This document shows positions 46,839 to 55,284 of a DNA stretch of 64,000 bases, one piece after another (positions within the stretch are counted from its first letter, which is position 1; each line of letters begins with the position of its first letter). Origin of the DNA: Pseudothauera nasutitermitis (GTDB lineage Bacteria > Pseudomonadota > Gammaproteobacteria > Burkholderiales > Rhodocyclaceae); the NCBI RefSeq assembly GCF_004801295.1, contig NZ_SSOC01000002.1, positions 620,001 to 684,000 of the forward strand, read 5' to 3'. The position numbers and the translations under genes were made by a program. The notes beneath the pieces were generated by a model. That model did no database searches and was not told the origin of the DNA. It saw only the letters and a program-made list of their open reading frames with translations.

Positions 46839-48092
46839 TCAAAGCCCCTGCTTGCCCTCGTTGCCCTCGATGAACGGGCTCCACGGCTGGGCGCGGATCG
46901 GCTCCCTGGTCTGCCACACCACGTCGAACTGGCCGTCCGGGCGCACCTCGCCGATCAGCACCGGCTTGTGCAGGTGGTGGTTGGTCTTGTCCATGGTCAG
47001 CGTGAAGCCGGACGGCGCCTTGAAGCTCTGCCCGCCCACGGCCTGGATGACCGCATCCACGTCGGTGGTCTTGGCCTGCTCCACGGCCTGCTTCCACATG
47101 TGGATGCCCACGTAGGTGGCTTCCATCGGGTCGTTGGTGACCACGGTGTCGGCGTTGGGCACGCCGTTGGCCTTGGCCCAGGCCTTGTACTTGTCGATGA
47201 ACGCGGTGTTCTGCGGATTCTTCACCGACATGAAGTAGTTCCACGCCGCCAGGTGGCCTTCCAGCGGCTTGGTATCCACGCCGCGCAGTTCCTCCTCGCC
47301 CACCGAGAAGGCCACCACCGGCACCTCGGTGGCCTTCAGGCCGGCGTTGCCCAGTTCCTTGTAGAACGGCACGTTGGAGTCGCCGTTGATGGTGGACACC
47401 ACGGCGGTCTTGCCGCCGGCGGCGAACTTCTTGATGTTGGCGACGATGGTCTGGTAGTCGCTGTGGCCGAAGGGGGTGTAGACCTCTTCGATGTCCTTGT
47501 CCTGCACGCCCTTGCTGTGCAGGAAGGCGCGCAGGATCTTGTTGGTGGTGCGCGGATAGACGTAGTCGGTGCCGAGCAGGAAGAAGCGCTTGGCACCGCC
47601 GCCCTCCTCGCTCATCAGGTATTCCACCGCCGGGATGGCCTGCTGGTTGGGCGCGGCGCCGGTGTAGAACACGTTCTTTTCCAGTTCCTCGCCTTCGTAC
47701 TGCACCGGGTAGAACAGCAGGCCGTTGAGTTCCTTGAACACCGGCAGCACCGACTTGCGGCTCACCGAAGTCCAACACCCGAACACCACGGCCACCTTGT
47801 CCTGGGTCAGCAACTGGCGCGAGCGCTCGGCGAACAGCGGCCAGTCGGAGGCCGGGTCCACCACCACCGCCTCCAGCTTCTTGCCCAGCACGCCGCCGCT
47901 GGCGTTGATTTCCTCGATGGTCATCAGCGCCACGTTCTTCAGCGCGGTCTCGGAAATCGCCATGGTGCCCGACAGCGAGTGCAGGATGCCCACCTTGATG
48001 GTGTCGGCGGCCTGCGCGCCCATCGGCAGGCCGATGGCGGCGATGGAAGCGGAAAGGGTCAGCGCCTTGAGGAAGTTGCGACGGGTCTGCAT
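46839..48092 (-). CDS. urtA: Urea ABC transporter binding protein UrtA
   Basis: Periplasmic urea-binding protein of 417 residues. A twin-arginine-like signal (TRRNFLKAL, cleavage near GAQAA) is followed by DTIKVGILHSLSGTMAISET, then the characteristic FGCWTSVSRKSVLPVFKELNGLLFYPVQYEGEE and FLLGTDYVYPRTTNKILRAFL of UrtA. The start at 48092 fits the signal peptide. It is the first gene of the urtABCD run. Upstream lie three copies of TACGCA, which may be a regulator site. Imported urea would be used by the urease encoded at 7356-13116. Confidence 0.97.
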   Translation of the reverse strand: MQTRRNFLKALTLSASIAAIGLPMGAQAADTIKVGILHSLSGTMAISETALKNVALMTIEEINASGGVLGKKLEAVVVDPASDWPLFAERSRQLLTQDKVAVVFGCWTSVSRKSVLPVFKELNGLLFYPVQYEGEELEKNVFYTGAAPNQQAIPAVEYLMSEEGGGAKRFFLLGTDYVYPRTTNKILRAFLHSKGVQDKDIEEVYTPFGHSDYQTIVANIKKFAAGGKTAVVSTINGDSNVPFYKELGNAGLKATEVPVVAFSVGEEELRGVDTKPLEGHLAAWNYFMSVKNPQNTAFIDKYKAWAKANGVPNADTVVTNDPMEATYVGIHMWKQAVEQAKTTDVDAVIQAVGGQSFKAPSGFTLTMDKTNHHLHKPVLIGEVRPDGQFDVVWQTREPIRAQPWSPFIEGNEGKQGL

Positions 48093-48172
48093 GGAAGGTC
48101 TCCCTGGAAGTGATCGGAACGCCGGTTGCCCGGCTTGCTGCATTGCACGATCACAGATTAGGGATGGCCGGG

Positions 48173-48200
48173 TACGCATGAAATACGCAAGGTTGCGTAT
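48173..48200. promoter_or_regulatory. Clustered TACGCA motifs upstream of urtA
   Basis: TACGCA occurs twice as a direct repeat 11 bases apart and once inverted. The last two form a perfect 18-base palindrome, ATACGCAA-GG-TTGCGTAT, at 48183-48200. The near-helical spacing suggests a dimeric regulator. The site is about 90-110 bases before the urtA start. I do not see a convincing sigma-54 element here, unlike upstream of ure. Confidence 0.5.
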
Positions 48201-48260
48201 GGGGCACCAGCCGGGCACGGCAGGGCCATCAGCCGGCTGCCGCGCCAAGCCTTGTCAAGT

Positions 48261-49040
48261 TCAGAAGGTAATTTCTGCCTCCATGAACGTCACGGCACTG
48301 CCGGATAGAAGCATCCGGTTGCCCCTTACCTCGCAACCGAGATTGCCGCCACGCTTGGAAACCTGTCTTGCGGACAAGGAGTTCTTGCCGAGCTTGCCGG
48401 CCCAGTACGGTGCAAGCGCACAATGGGCAGAACCGGTGACGGGATCTTCCGGAACACCAAGCTTGGGGGCAAAAAAGCGGCTGACAAAGTCCACGTCAGT
48501 ACCTGGAGCAGTGACGATGACGCCGCGCAAATCAAGCTGACCAAGCAGGAGGTGGTTCGGCTCGATGGAGCGGACGGTCGCTTCGCTATCGAACACAGCC
48601 AGGTAATCGTCGGCGGCCAATACCTCTACAGGGCGCACACCGAGACCCTGAGCCAATAGCTCGGGAGTCTCGCAGGGAAGCAGCGTGTACGCCGGGAAGT
48701 CCATCTGCAAGAGCCTTCCCTGCTTCTCCACGAATAGTCTGCCGCTGCGTGTTTCAAAGGTAACGACCGGTTCGGCATGGTCAAGTATTTCGAAAATGAC
48801 ATGAGCCGCTGCCAAAGTGGCATGGCCGCATAAATCGACCTCCTTTACGGGCGTAAACCACCGCAATTCAAATGACTTTCCAGCAGGCACGAAGAAAGCG
48901 GTTTCGGACAAATTGTTTTCTTCCGCGATGGCTTGAAGCTGGCCATCGTCCAACCAGCTTTCCAGCGGGCATACAGCCGCCGGATTTCCCTCGAATGCAC
49001 GGTTTGCAAAGGCATCCACCTGGTATTGCTTGATTTTCAT
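48261..49040 (-). CDS. PhzF family isomerase/epimerase-like protein
   Basis: Protein of 259 residues with the two-lobed PhzF fold: QVDAFANRAFEGNPAAVCPL at the start, the catalytic Glu in ENNLSETAFF, WFTPVKEVDLCGHATLAAAHV, and the second-half EDPVTGSAHCALAPYW. Family members isomerise or epimerise small acids; the substrate is unknown. The start at 49040 (MKIKQYQV) is the family start. G+C is clearly below that of the neighbours, and an attC site lies 20 bases upstream. It may therefore be a captured gene cassette, although no attC is recognisable after its stop. Confidence 0.9.
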   Translation of the reverse strand: MKIKQYQVDAFANRAFEGNPAAVCPLESWLDDGQLQAIAEENNLSETAFFVPAGKSFELRWFTPVKEVDLCGHATLAAAHVIFEILDHAEPVVTFETRSGRLFVEKQGRLLQMDFPAYTLLPCETPELLAQGLGVRPVEVLAADDYLAVFDSEATVRSIEPNHLLLGQLDLRGVIVTAPGTDVDFVSRFFAPKLGVPEDPVTGSAHCALAPYWAGKLGKNSLSARQVSKRGGNLGCEVRGNRMLLSGSAVTFMEAEITF

Positions 49041-49060
49041 TTCTGTCATCCATGGAGAAG

Positions 49061-49120
49061 GGCCAACGTTTGGGTTAAGTCGCGCCGCGAAGCGGCGTCG
49101 GCTTGAATGAACGGTTAGGC
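49061..49120 (-). repeat. attC site 1 (integron cassette recombination site)
   Basis: On the minus strand the site runs from GCCTAAC (49120-49114) to GTTGGCC (49067-49061), 60 bases. The inner arms pair: TTCAAGCCGACGCCGC with TTAAGTCGCGCCGC, around a GAA-type loop. The stop codon TAA of the oxidoreductase gene lies inside GCCTAAC, which is characteristic of gene cassettes. Confidence 0.8.
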
Positions 49121-49693
49121 ATTGCGTCCGAAAACCTTGATTTTCGATAACCAGGCATTTCTCCAAGCGTCGGTCGTATCCTTGACACGGCCTATACGAG
49201 TGACTTTGACAGGATCAACACCGCAGTATTGCAGAATCGTACGCCTCATCTGATTGATGCCTGCGTCTCTATAGAAAACTCGGAAATACCAAGGCGGAGT
49301 ATCCATGGTCACGATGAGGTGCGCGGACTTTCCTTTCAGCAGCTTATCCCACCATGGGGATCCTTGGTGGTACTTGAAAGCAAAGCCAGGGAGGAAAACC
49401 CTGTCAATGAATCCTTTCAGCAGCGCAGGCATGCCTCCCCACCAAGCGGGAAAAATAATGACGATATGATCTGCGGACTTGATCTCGTTTTGGGCCAAGA
49501 TCAAATCTGCTTCCAGTGGCTGGATGACTTTGTATCCCTCATGCAGGACTGGATCAAATTTGAGATCGCGAACGGTCAGTAGCCTGACCGTATGTCCTGA
49601 TTCCTGTGCACCTTGTTCGTACGCCTTCGCCAGTGCTTCGCAAAGGCTTTGCTCCGCAGGATGACCCTGAATAATGAGAACTCGTTTGACCAT
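49115..49693 (-). CDS. NAD(P)H-dependent flavodoxin-fold oxidoreductase, cassette gene
   Basis: Protein of 192 residues of the NQO1/KefF-like family: VLIIQGHPAEQSLCEALAKAYEQGA at the N-terminus and IVIIFPAWWGGMPALLKGFIDRVFLPGFAFKY in the middle, both typical FMN-contact regions. It probably reduces quinones or similar compounds with NAD(P)H. It is the only gene here flanked exactly by two attC sites, and its stop overlaps the downstream one. This makes it a complete integron-type cassette. Base composition is near 50 percent G+C, far below the genome. Confidence 0.9.
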   Translation of the reverse strand: MVKRVLIIQGHPAEQSLCEALAKAYEQGAQESGHTVRLLTVRDLKFDPVLHEGYKVIQPLEADLILAQNEIKSADHIVIIFPAWWGGMPALLKGFIDRVFLPGFAFKYHQGSPWWDKLLKGKSAHLIVTMDTPPWYFRVFYRDAGINQMRRTILQYCGVDPVKVTRIGRVKDTTDAWRNAWLSKIKVFGRNA

Positions 49694-49704
49694 GGATTTA
49701 ATTG

Positions 49705-49773
49705 CCTAGCGTGGAAGTAAGCGGACGGCAAAAGCGCAGCTTTTGACGGCCCGCTTGACTGCAGAGCTGGGCT
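49705..49773 (-). repeat. attC site 2 (integron cassette recombination site)
   Basis: On the minus strand the site runs from GCCCAGC (49773-49767) to GCTAGGC (49711-49705), 69 bases. The arms AGTCAAGCGGGCCGTCAAAAGC and AAGTAAGCGGACGGCAAAAGC pair around a short loop. The outer GCTAGGC has one change from GTTAGGC, so the site may be less active. Confidence 0.72.
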
Positions 49774-49794
49774 GAAGTCGAGAATACGAACAGA

Positions 49795-50031
49795 TCATTT
49801 GGATTGCGGGACACCGCGAAGTTTGAACCATTTTCGAATGGTGCCATTGCTACCGAATACAGCCAGACCGAGAAATGGAACGGAGGCGAGTAAGCACAAT
49901 GCGCCAACAGTGGTGATGCTGCTATACCAGTGAAAATCTCGAAGACCCAAGAGCAGAAAGATGGCACCAAAGCACACGAGCACCGTGCGGCCGCCGGCTT
50001 CACTCCCATCAGATGTAGTCGATCGATTCAT
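49795..50031 (-). CDS. Small membrane protein, probable cassette gene
   Basis: Predicted protein of 78 residues with two hydrophobic segments (about 18-34, VLVCFGAIFLLLGL, and 41-60, VGALCLLASVPFLGLAVFG) and a basic tail (IRKWFKLRGVPQSK). It ends 21 bases before attC site 2, on the cassette strand. I recognise no family. The overlapping frame at 49698-50009 on the same strand runs through the attC and is less likely. No clear ribosome-binding site precedes the ATG. Confidence 0.55.
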   Translation of the reverse strand: MNRSTTSDGSEAGGRTVLVCFGAIFLLLGLRDFHWYSSITTVGALCLLASVPFLGLAVFGSNGTIRKWFKLRGVPQSK

Positions 50032-50522
50032 AACTTTTTTGCGCGGCCCAGCAGTTGTAACATATGGAATAGGCCAATATGGAGATAGGTGGAATCCGCC
50101 TATCCTGAACGTCAGTGCTGCGTTTCCGCATCTGCCGTTCCCTGCGCCATTGCACGCGTCCGACGTTAGCCTAGACGCATATCGGTGTCAAACGACTGGA
50201 TCAGCCCTGCGCGAAACAACTGCAATCCATTGAATAAAACATAAATCATGGCACCACAGCCTCCTTTCACGATTTCGATGGGCCGAATCATCCACCGCGG
50301 ACGGCCAAGGCCATTTCCTATCCGGTGAAGTTGTCGATCACACCGCTCAAGGCGGGGTAGACGGCATGGAGGCAGAGCCCCCGCAGTCCGAAGGAAGCTC
50401 GCCCGTATGGCACCTGGCCCTGCCCGGCAGCGCATGCCGGCGATCCTCACCCGCCTTCCCCTGGAAAGCCACCACCGATCCTGACAAGCTATGCCTCCGC
50501 TTCCACGGTCCCTCCCCTGTCC
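50032..50522. other. 490-base stretch between the cassettes and sfsA
   Basis: It contains one imperfect hairpin (GATAGGTGGA...TCCGCCTATC, near 50074-50094), a candidate 27-residue ORF (50166-50249), and the sfsA leader. I find no integrase gene and no complete third attC. A GTTAGCC at 50165-50171 resembles an attC end but lacks a pairing arm. Confidence 0.5.
50166..50249 (-). CDS. Candidate 27-residue ORF with strong ribosome-binding site
   Basis: The ATG at 50249 is preceded by AAAGGAGG with nine bases of spacing, one of the best sites in the window. The peptide (MIYVLFNGLQLF...TDMRLG) is hydrophobic at the start and amphipathic afterwards. Its TAA lies in GGCTAAC, similar to the way cassette genes end in attC. 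It could be a small membrane peptide or a remnant of a cassette gene. Confidence 0.3.
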   Translation of the reverse strand: MIYVLFNGLQLFRAGLIQSFDTDMRLG

Positions 50523-51227
50523 ATGCAATTCCCCGCCCCCCTCCAGCCCGGCCGCCTGATCCGCCGCTACAACCGCTTCCTCGCCGACGTGGAAACCCCC
50601 GGCGGCCTCCTCACCGCCCACTGCCCGAACACCGGTTCCATGATGGGCTGCGCCGAACCCGGCATGCAGGTATGGCTGTCGCCGGCGGCGAATCCGGCGC
50701 GCAAGCTGGCGTGGACCTGGGAACTGGTGGAAGCCCTGCCCGGCGTGCTGGTGGGTGTGCACACCGGCCGCAGCAACGCCCTGGTACGGGAGGCGATCGA
50801 AACGGGACGGATGGCAGCGCTGGCGGGCTACCCGCGCATCCGGGGCGAGGTGAAGTACGGGGCGGGCAGCCGGGTGGATCTGCTGCTGGAGGCGGACGGA
50901 CGGCCGCCGTGCTACGTGGAGGTGAAGAACGTCACCGCGGCGGTGCAAGGCGGCGTGGGCTACTTTCCGGACGCGGTGACCCTGCGGGGCGCCAAGCACC
51001 TGCGGGAACTGGCGGGCATGGTGGCCGCGGGCCGGCGGGCGGTGCTGGTGTTCTGCGTGCAGCGGGAGGACGTGCGGGAGGTGCGGCCCGCCGACCACAT
51101 CGACCCGGCCTACGGACGCGCCCTACGGGATGCCATGGCCGCGGGCGTGGAGGTGCTGGCGCTGGGGGCGGCGGTGTCGCTGGACGGCATCGAGCTGCAC
51201 CGGGTACTGCCGGTATCCGTGCCTTGA
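50523..51227 (+). CDS. sfsA: SfsA family nuclease-like protein
   Basis: Protein of 234 residues, the usual SfsA length. Landmarks are RRYNRFLADVETPGG, then AHCPNTGSMMGCAEPG, then GEVKYGAGSRVDLLLE and CYVEVKNVTAA, whose acidic and Lys residues match the PD-(D/E)XK-like core. The C-terminal DPAYGRALRDAMAAGVEVLALG is also family-typical. SfsA was first linked to sugar fermentation in E. coli and later proposed to be a nuclease. It returns to the high-GC composition of the chromosome, marking the right limit of the cassette region. Confidence 0.95.
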   Translation: MQFPAPLQPGRLIRRYNRFLADVETPGGLLTAHCPNTGSMMGCAEPGMQVWLSPAANPARKLAWTWELVEALPGVLVGVHTGRSNALVREAIETGRMAALAGYPRIRGEVKYGAGSRVDLLLEADGRPPCYVEVKNVTAAVQGGVGYFPDAVTLRGAKHLRELAGMVAAGRRAVLVFCVQREDVREVRPADHIDPAYGRALRDAMAAGVEVLALGAAVSLDGIELHRVLPVSVP

Positions 51228-51487
51228 GAACCTGTTTATTGCACGATCGAATATCAGTGAGAGCTGCGTAGGCAACCAACATCCGCTGCGCCGCGCACCG
51301 CAAAAGTGCGCCAGGTATCCGGCGCGCGGGTCCATGCACCGTTTTCGCCAGCGCCGGGCATCCGGCGTGCCGCGCAAGTGCGCCCCGGCACTGCTTTTCA
51401 TACGCCCCCAAACGTTTGAAACGAAAAGGAATAACTCTTGCTTGAAGCGCCTACCAAATCGTCGCCGTTGCACGACAGGAGAGCGCA

Positions 51488-54163
51488 GTGAGCGTGTACA
51501 AAGGCATCGACTTCGATGACAGCCTGAGCGCCCTGGTCCGCCACATGGATCCGGTGCAGGAATACCGCGAGACCCTGCAGGGTCTGCAGGCCGTGTGGGA
51601 CAACCTGACATTGCTGGGACAATTGTCGGGAACCGGCACCGACATGAGCGCCACCCGCCAGGCCTTCGCCGCGCTCACCGCCGACCTGCTCAACCACCTC
51701 GGCATCGAAATGCGCAGCAAGACCGTGCAGGCGCTCAAGTCCAAGGCCCAGGTGGCGGTGGACATCCTGGTGCGCAACCTCTTCGAGCGCACCGCCGACA
51801 TCGGCTTCCTCGCCCAGGACGACGACATCCGCGCCTTCGTGCGCCGCCGCCGCGAGGTGTCCGCCACCGGCGACGGCCAATCCCGCCGCGCGCAGGAGCG
51901 CCAGGCGCTGGAACTGCGCTTCCGCGAGTACGTGCGCAAATACTCGGTGTATCACGACATCATCCTGCTCACCCCGGAAGGCGAGGTGCTCGCCCAGCTC
52001 GACGAGCGCAAGCGCCTGCAGCGCTCCAGCGATCCGCTGCTGCGCGAGGCGCTGGACACCGAGGCGGCCTACGTGGAGGTGTTCCGCGCTGCCGACCTGC
52101 TCGGCGGCGAGCGCCCTGGGCTGATCTACGCCTACCGCGTCGCCGAGGAAGACGGCGAGGCGCTGGCCGTGCTGTGCCTGTGCTTCCGCTTCGAGAGCGA
52201 GACGCGGCGCATCTTCGCCAACCTGACGAGCCCGCGCGACTGGACCGTGCTGACCCTGCTCGACGCACAGGACACGGTGATCGCCAGCAGCGATCCGCAC
52301 CACCTGCCGGTGGGCGCGCAACTGGAACGCGTGAGCGGCGCCGACTGGGGCGTGGTGCGCTTCGGCGGACGCGAGTACCTGGCCGCCACGCGCGCCACCC
52401 AGGGCTATCAGGGCTACATGGGGCCGGGCTGGCTGGGCCACGCGATGATCCCGCTCGACCAGGCCTTCGTGCAGCAGGCCACCAGCCGCCTGGCCGCGCT
52501 GCCGGCCCGCGTGAGCGCGGCGGTCACCCACAGCCCCACGCTGTTTTCCGAGGCACTGCGCAACATCCCGCGCCAGGCCGAGCGCATCCAGCGCGCGCTG
52601 AACCGTTCGGTGTGGAACGGCAACGTGCGCCAGAACGGCAGCGAGGTGCCGGCCAACTCCACGTTCTCCAAGATCCTGCTGTGGGAGATCAGCAACACCG
52701 GGCTGAAGACCACCGACGTGTTCGAGCGCTCCATCGGCAACCTCAACGAAACGGTGATCTCCTCGCTGCTCGACGATGCGTGCTTTCTCGCCTCGCTGGC
52801 CATCGACATCATGGACCGCAATCTCTACGAGCGCGCCAACGACTGCCGCTGGTGGGCGCTCACCAGCGCCTTCGCGCACCACCTGGAGAACCCCGGCGAC
52901 GGACCGGAAGCCGCGCGCGCGGCGATCACCCGCATCCTGCAAGCCATCAACGCGCTGTACACGGTGTACGACAACCTCGTGGTGTTCGATGCCGGCGGGC
53001 GGGCACTGGCCGTTTCCAACCAGGCATACGCCGCCTGCGTCGGCCAGCCGGTGGGCGAGGAATGGGTGCGCCGCGCGCTGGCGCTGACCGACACGCAGAG
53101 CTACGTGGTCTCCGCCTTCGCGCCCAGCGCGCTGTACCGCGGGCGCCACACCTACGTCTACGCGGCGGCCATCGGCGGTGCGCGCGGCGGCAACGGCCGC
53201 ATGGAAAGCGCGCGCGGCGGCATCGGCATCGTCTTCGACGCCGAACCGCAATTCCGCGCGATGCTGCTCGACGCCCTGCCGCGCGACGCGCACGGCGAGA
53301 TCCTGCGCGGCAGCTTCGGCGTATTCGCCGACCGCACGCGCCAGGTCATCGCCACCACCGACGCACGCCACCCCATCGGCAGCACCCTGGAGCTGCCCAC
53401 GGACCTGTTCCAGTTGCCCAACGGCGGCAGCGCGGCCACGGTCGCCGAACTGGACGGCAGCTACCACGCGGTGGGCGTGCGCATGTCCTCCGGCTACCGC
53501 GAGTACAAGTCCGCCGACGACGCCTACCGCAACGACGTGGCGGCACTCATCTTCGTGCCGCTGGCCGAAGTCGCCGACGCCCACGAACCGGCCAAGGCGC
53601 GCCCGGCCACCCCGGTGCGCCTGCCGCGCCTGCATCACGGCGCGCAGCCCGGCGGCACCACCGAGATCGCCACCTTCTTCATCGGCGAGGAATGGCTGGG
53701 CGTGGTGTCCAGCCACGTGCAGGAAGCCGTGGATGCGGTGGACATCACCCCGGTGCCCGGACTGCCCGCGCACGTACGCGGGCTGTTCATCTACCAGGAA
53801 CGCCCGATCATCGTGCTCGACCTCGGCGGTCAACTGCGCCTGCGCCGCGACGCGGACCCGGAGACCTACCAGCAGATCGTCATCGTACGCGCCGGCAAGG
53901 CCGAACCCTTCGGTATCCTGGTGCATCGCCTGGGCGAGATTCCCGAAGTCGCCAACGAGCGCATCGACCCGGTGAACCGCCTCTACCAGAACGAATCCGC
54001 GCTGGCCGAGCATGTCGTGCGCCCGGACGGCGGACGCGACGAGCGCGGCATCCTGGTGGTGCTCTCGCCCGCGCGCATCCTCGCGCAACTGCTGGGCGGC
54101 GGCGAGATGATGCTCGAATCCACGCTCGCCCTGCGCGACCTCGCCGCCACGCCGGCGCGCTGA
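51488..54163 (+). CDS. Soluble double-Cache protein with C-terminal CheW domain
   Basis: Large protein of 891 residues with no transmembrane segment. Two similar halves each have a helical lead-in followed by a Cache/PAS-like sensor. The first has RNLFERTADIGFLAQ near residue 86 and a sensor from about 150 to 330 (IILLTPEGEVLAQLDER). The second has RNLYERANDCRWWALT near residue 444 and a sensor from about 490 to 700 (LVVFDAGGRALAVSN). A CheW domain follows at about 723-870 (IATFFIGEEWLGVVSSHVQEAVD...GLFIYQERPIIVLDLGGQL). There is no methyl-accepting domain. It would couple a cytoplasmic sensor directly to CheA (inference). No che genes are adjacent. Confidence 0.87.
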   Translation: MSVYKGIDFDDSLSALVRHMDPVQEYRETLQGLQAVWDNLTLLGQLSGTGTDMSATRQAFAALTADLLNHLGIEMRSKTVQALKSKAQVAVDILVRNLFERTADIGFLAQDDDIRAFVRRRREVSATGDGQSRRAQERQALELRFREYVRKYSVYHDIILLTPEGEVLAQLDERKRLQRSSDPLLREALDTEAAYVEVFRAADLLGGERPGLIYAYRVAEEDGEALAVLCLCFRFESETRRIFANLTSPRDWTVLTLLDAQDTVIASSDPHHLPVGAQLERVSGADWGVVRFGGREYLAATRATQGYQGYMGPGWLGHAMIPLDQAFVQQATSRLAALPARVSAAVTHSPTLFSEALRNIPRQAERIQRALNRSVWNGNVRQNGSEVPANSTFSKILLWEISNTGLKTTDVFERSIGNLNETVISSLLDDACFLASLAIDIMDRNLYERANDCRWWALTSAFAHHLENPGDGPEAARAAITRILQAINALYTVYDNLVVFDAGGRALAVSNQAYAACVGQPVGEEWVRRALALTDTQSYVVSAFAPSALYRGRHTYVYAAAIGGARGGNGRMESARGGIGIVFDAEPQFRAMLLDALPRDAHGEILRGSFGVFADRTRQVIATTDARHPIGSTLELPTDLFQLPNGGSAATVAELDGSYHAVGVRMSSGYREYKSADDAYRNDVAALIFVPLAEVADAHEPAKARPATPVRLPRLHHGAQPGGTTEIATFFIGEEWLGVVSSHVQEAVDAVDITPVPGLPAHVRGLFIYQERPIIVLDLGGQLRLRRDADPETYQQIVIVRAGKAEPFGILVHRLGEIPEVANERIDPVNRLYQNESALAEHVVRPDGGRDERGILVVLSPARILAQLLGGGEMMLESTLALRDLAATPAR

Positions 54164-54308
54164 TCCGCCGCTCAGCCGGACCGGGCGATCCGCGCCCCGC
54201 GCTCGAGATCCAACCCGCCGCGGTTGCCGCCGGGGCCGGCGCGCTCGAAGGGCGCACGGGCCGCCTGCGACAGCGCTTCGACGGACCGCGGCAAGGCGGC
54301 CGTGCCGC

Positions 54309-55247
54309 TCAGCGGCTGGCTCCCGGCCACGGATGGCGCTCGATCCAGTGGCGCGCCACGTCCACGCGGCGGCACACCCACACCCTGTCGTGGGCCTCGA
54401 CGTGGTCGAGGAAGCGCTGCAGCGCGCGGAAGCGCCCCGGGCGGCCGACCAGCCGGCAGTGCAGGCCCACGCTCATCATTGCCGGGCGCTCGGCGCCTTC
54501 CTCGTAGAGCACGTCGAAGGCGTCGCGCAGGTAGTCGAAGAAAGCACCGCCGTTGGAAAAACCCTGCGGCAGCGCGAAACGCATGTCGTTGGCGTCCAGC
54601 GTGTAGGGCACGATGAGTTGCGGCACGCGCTCGCCGTCGCGCTTTTCCACCGTGGTCCACAGCGGCAGGTCGTCGCCGTAGTAGTCCGAGTGGTACAGGA
54701 AGCCGCCGTGCTCGGCGACCAGCCGGCGCGTGTTGGGCGAATCGCGCCCGGTGTACCAGCCCAGCGGCGGCACGCCGGTGAGGCGCTCGATGGTGTCCAC
54801 GGCCAGGCGCAGGTGCTCGCGCTCGACCTCTTCCGGCACGTCCTGATAGTGGATCCAGCGCCAGCCGTGGCCGGCGATCTCGTGGCCGAGTTCGACGCAG
54901 GCGGCGGTGAGTTCCGGGTGGCGTTCCAGCGCCATGGCCACGCCGAACACGGTGAGCGGCAGGCCGCGGCGCTCGAATTCGCGCAGCACGCGCCACACCC
55001 CCACGCGCGAGCCGTATTCGTAGATCGACTCCATGGACAGGTGGCGGTCCGGGTAGGCGGGCGGATTGAACAGTTCGGAGAGGAACTGCTCGCTGCCGGG
55101 GTCGCCGTGCAGCACGCAGTTTTCCGCGCCCTCTTCGTAGTTGAGCACGAACTGCACCGCCACGCGGGCGCCGCCGGGCCAGTCGGCGAAGGGCGGGTTG
55201 CGGCCGTAGCCGATCAGGTCGCGGGGGTAGGAGGCTCTGGCATTCAT
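54309..55247 (-). CDS. puuE: PuuE-type allantoinase / polysaccharide deacetylase family
   Basis: Metal-independent allantoinase of 312 residues (allantoin to allantoate). It opens YPRDLIGYGRNPPFADWPGGARVAVQFVLNYEEGAEN, with EFLSELFNP, VFGVAMALERHPEL and the HGWRWIHYQ block, the standard PuuE pattern. The start at 55247 (MNARASYP) is the family start. It follows the racemase gene by 37 bases. Some close relatives act on other cyclic amides, so allantoin is the likely substrate but not proven. Confidence 0.9.
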   Translation of the reverse strand: MNARASYPRDLIGYGRNPPFADWPGGARVAVQFVLNYEEGAENCVLHGDPGSEQFLSELFNPPAYPDRHLSMESIYEYGSRVGVWRVLREFERRGLPLTVFGVAMALERHPELTAACVELGHEIAGHGWRWIHYQDVPEEVEREHLRLAVDTIERLTGVPPLGWYTGRDSPNTRRLVAEHGGFLYHSDYYGDDLPLWTTVEKRDGERVPQLIVPYTLDANDMRFALPQGFSNGGAFFDYLRDAFDVLYEEGAERPAMMSVGLHCRLVGRPGRFRALQRFLDHVEAHDRVWVCRRVDVARHWIERHPWPGASR

Positions 55248-55284
55248 CGGGGCGGAAGAAGCGGATTGCGTGGCAGCGCCGGAT

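Noticed and set aside
48201..48260. An attC site downstream of the PhzF gene
   Set aside because: No GCCTAAC-like end or paired arms are visible, so the cassette status of phzF is not fully shown.
48093..48260. A sigma-54 promoter for urtA
   Set aside because: Only partial matches with one element missing or mis-spaced were found, unlike the strong sites before ureD and the Dpp-type operon.
49698..50009. 103-codon minus-strand frame in the cassette region
   Set aside because: It runs through attC site 2 and overlaps the better 78-residue membrane-protein frame; its sequence has no coding signature.
50040..50171. A third attC site upstream of the small membrane protein gene
   Set aside because: GCCCAGC at 50046 and GTTAGCC at 50165 look like attC ends, but the intervening arms do not pair, so the site is not supported.
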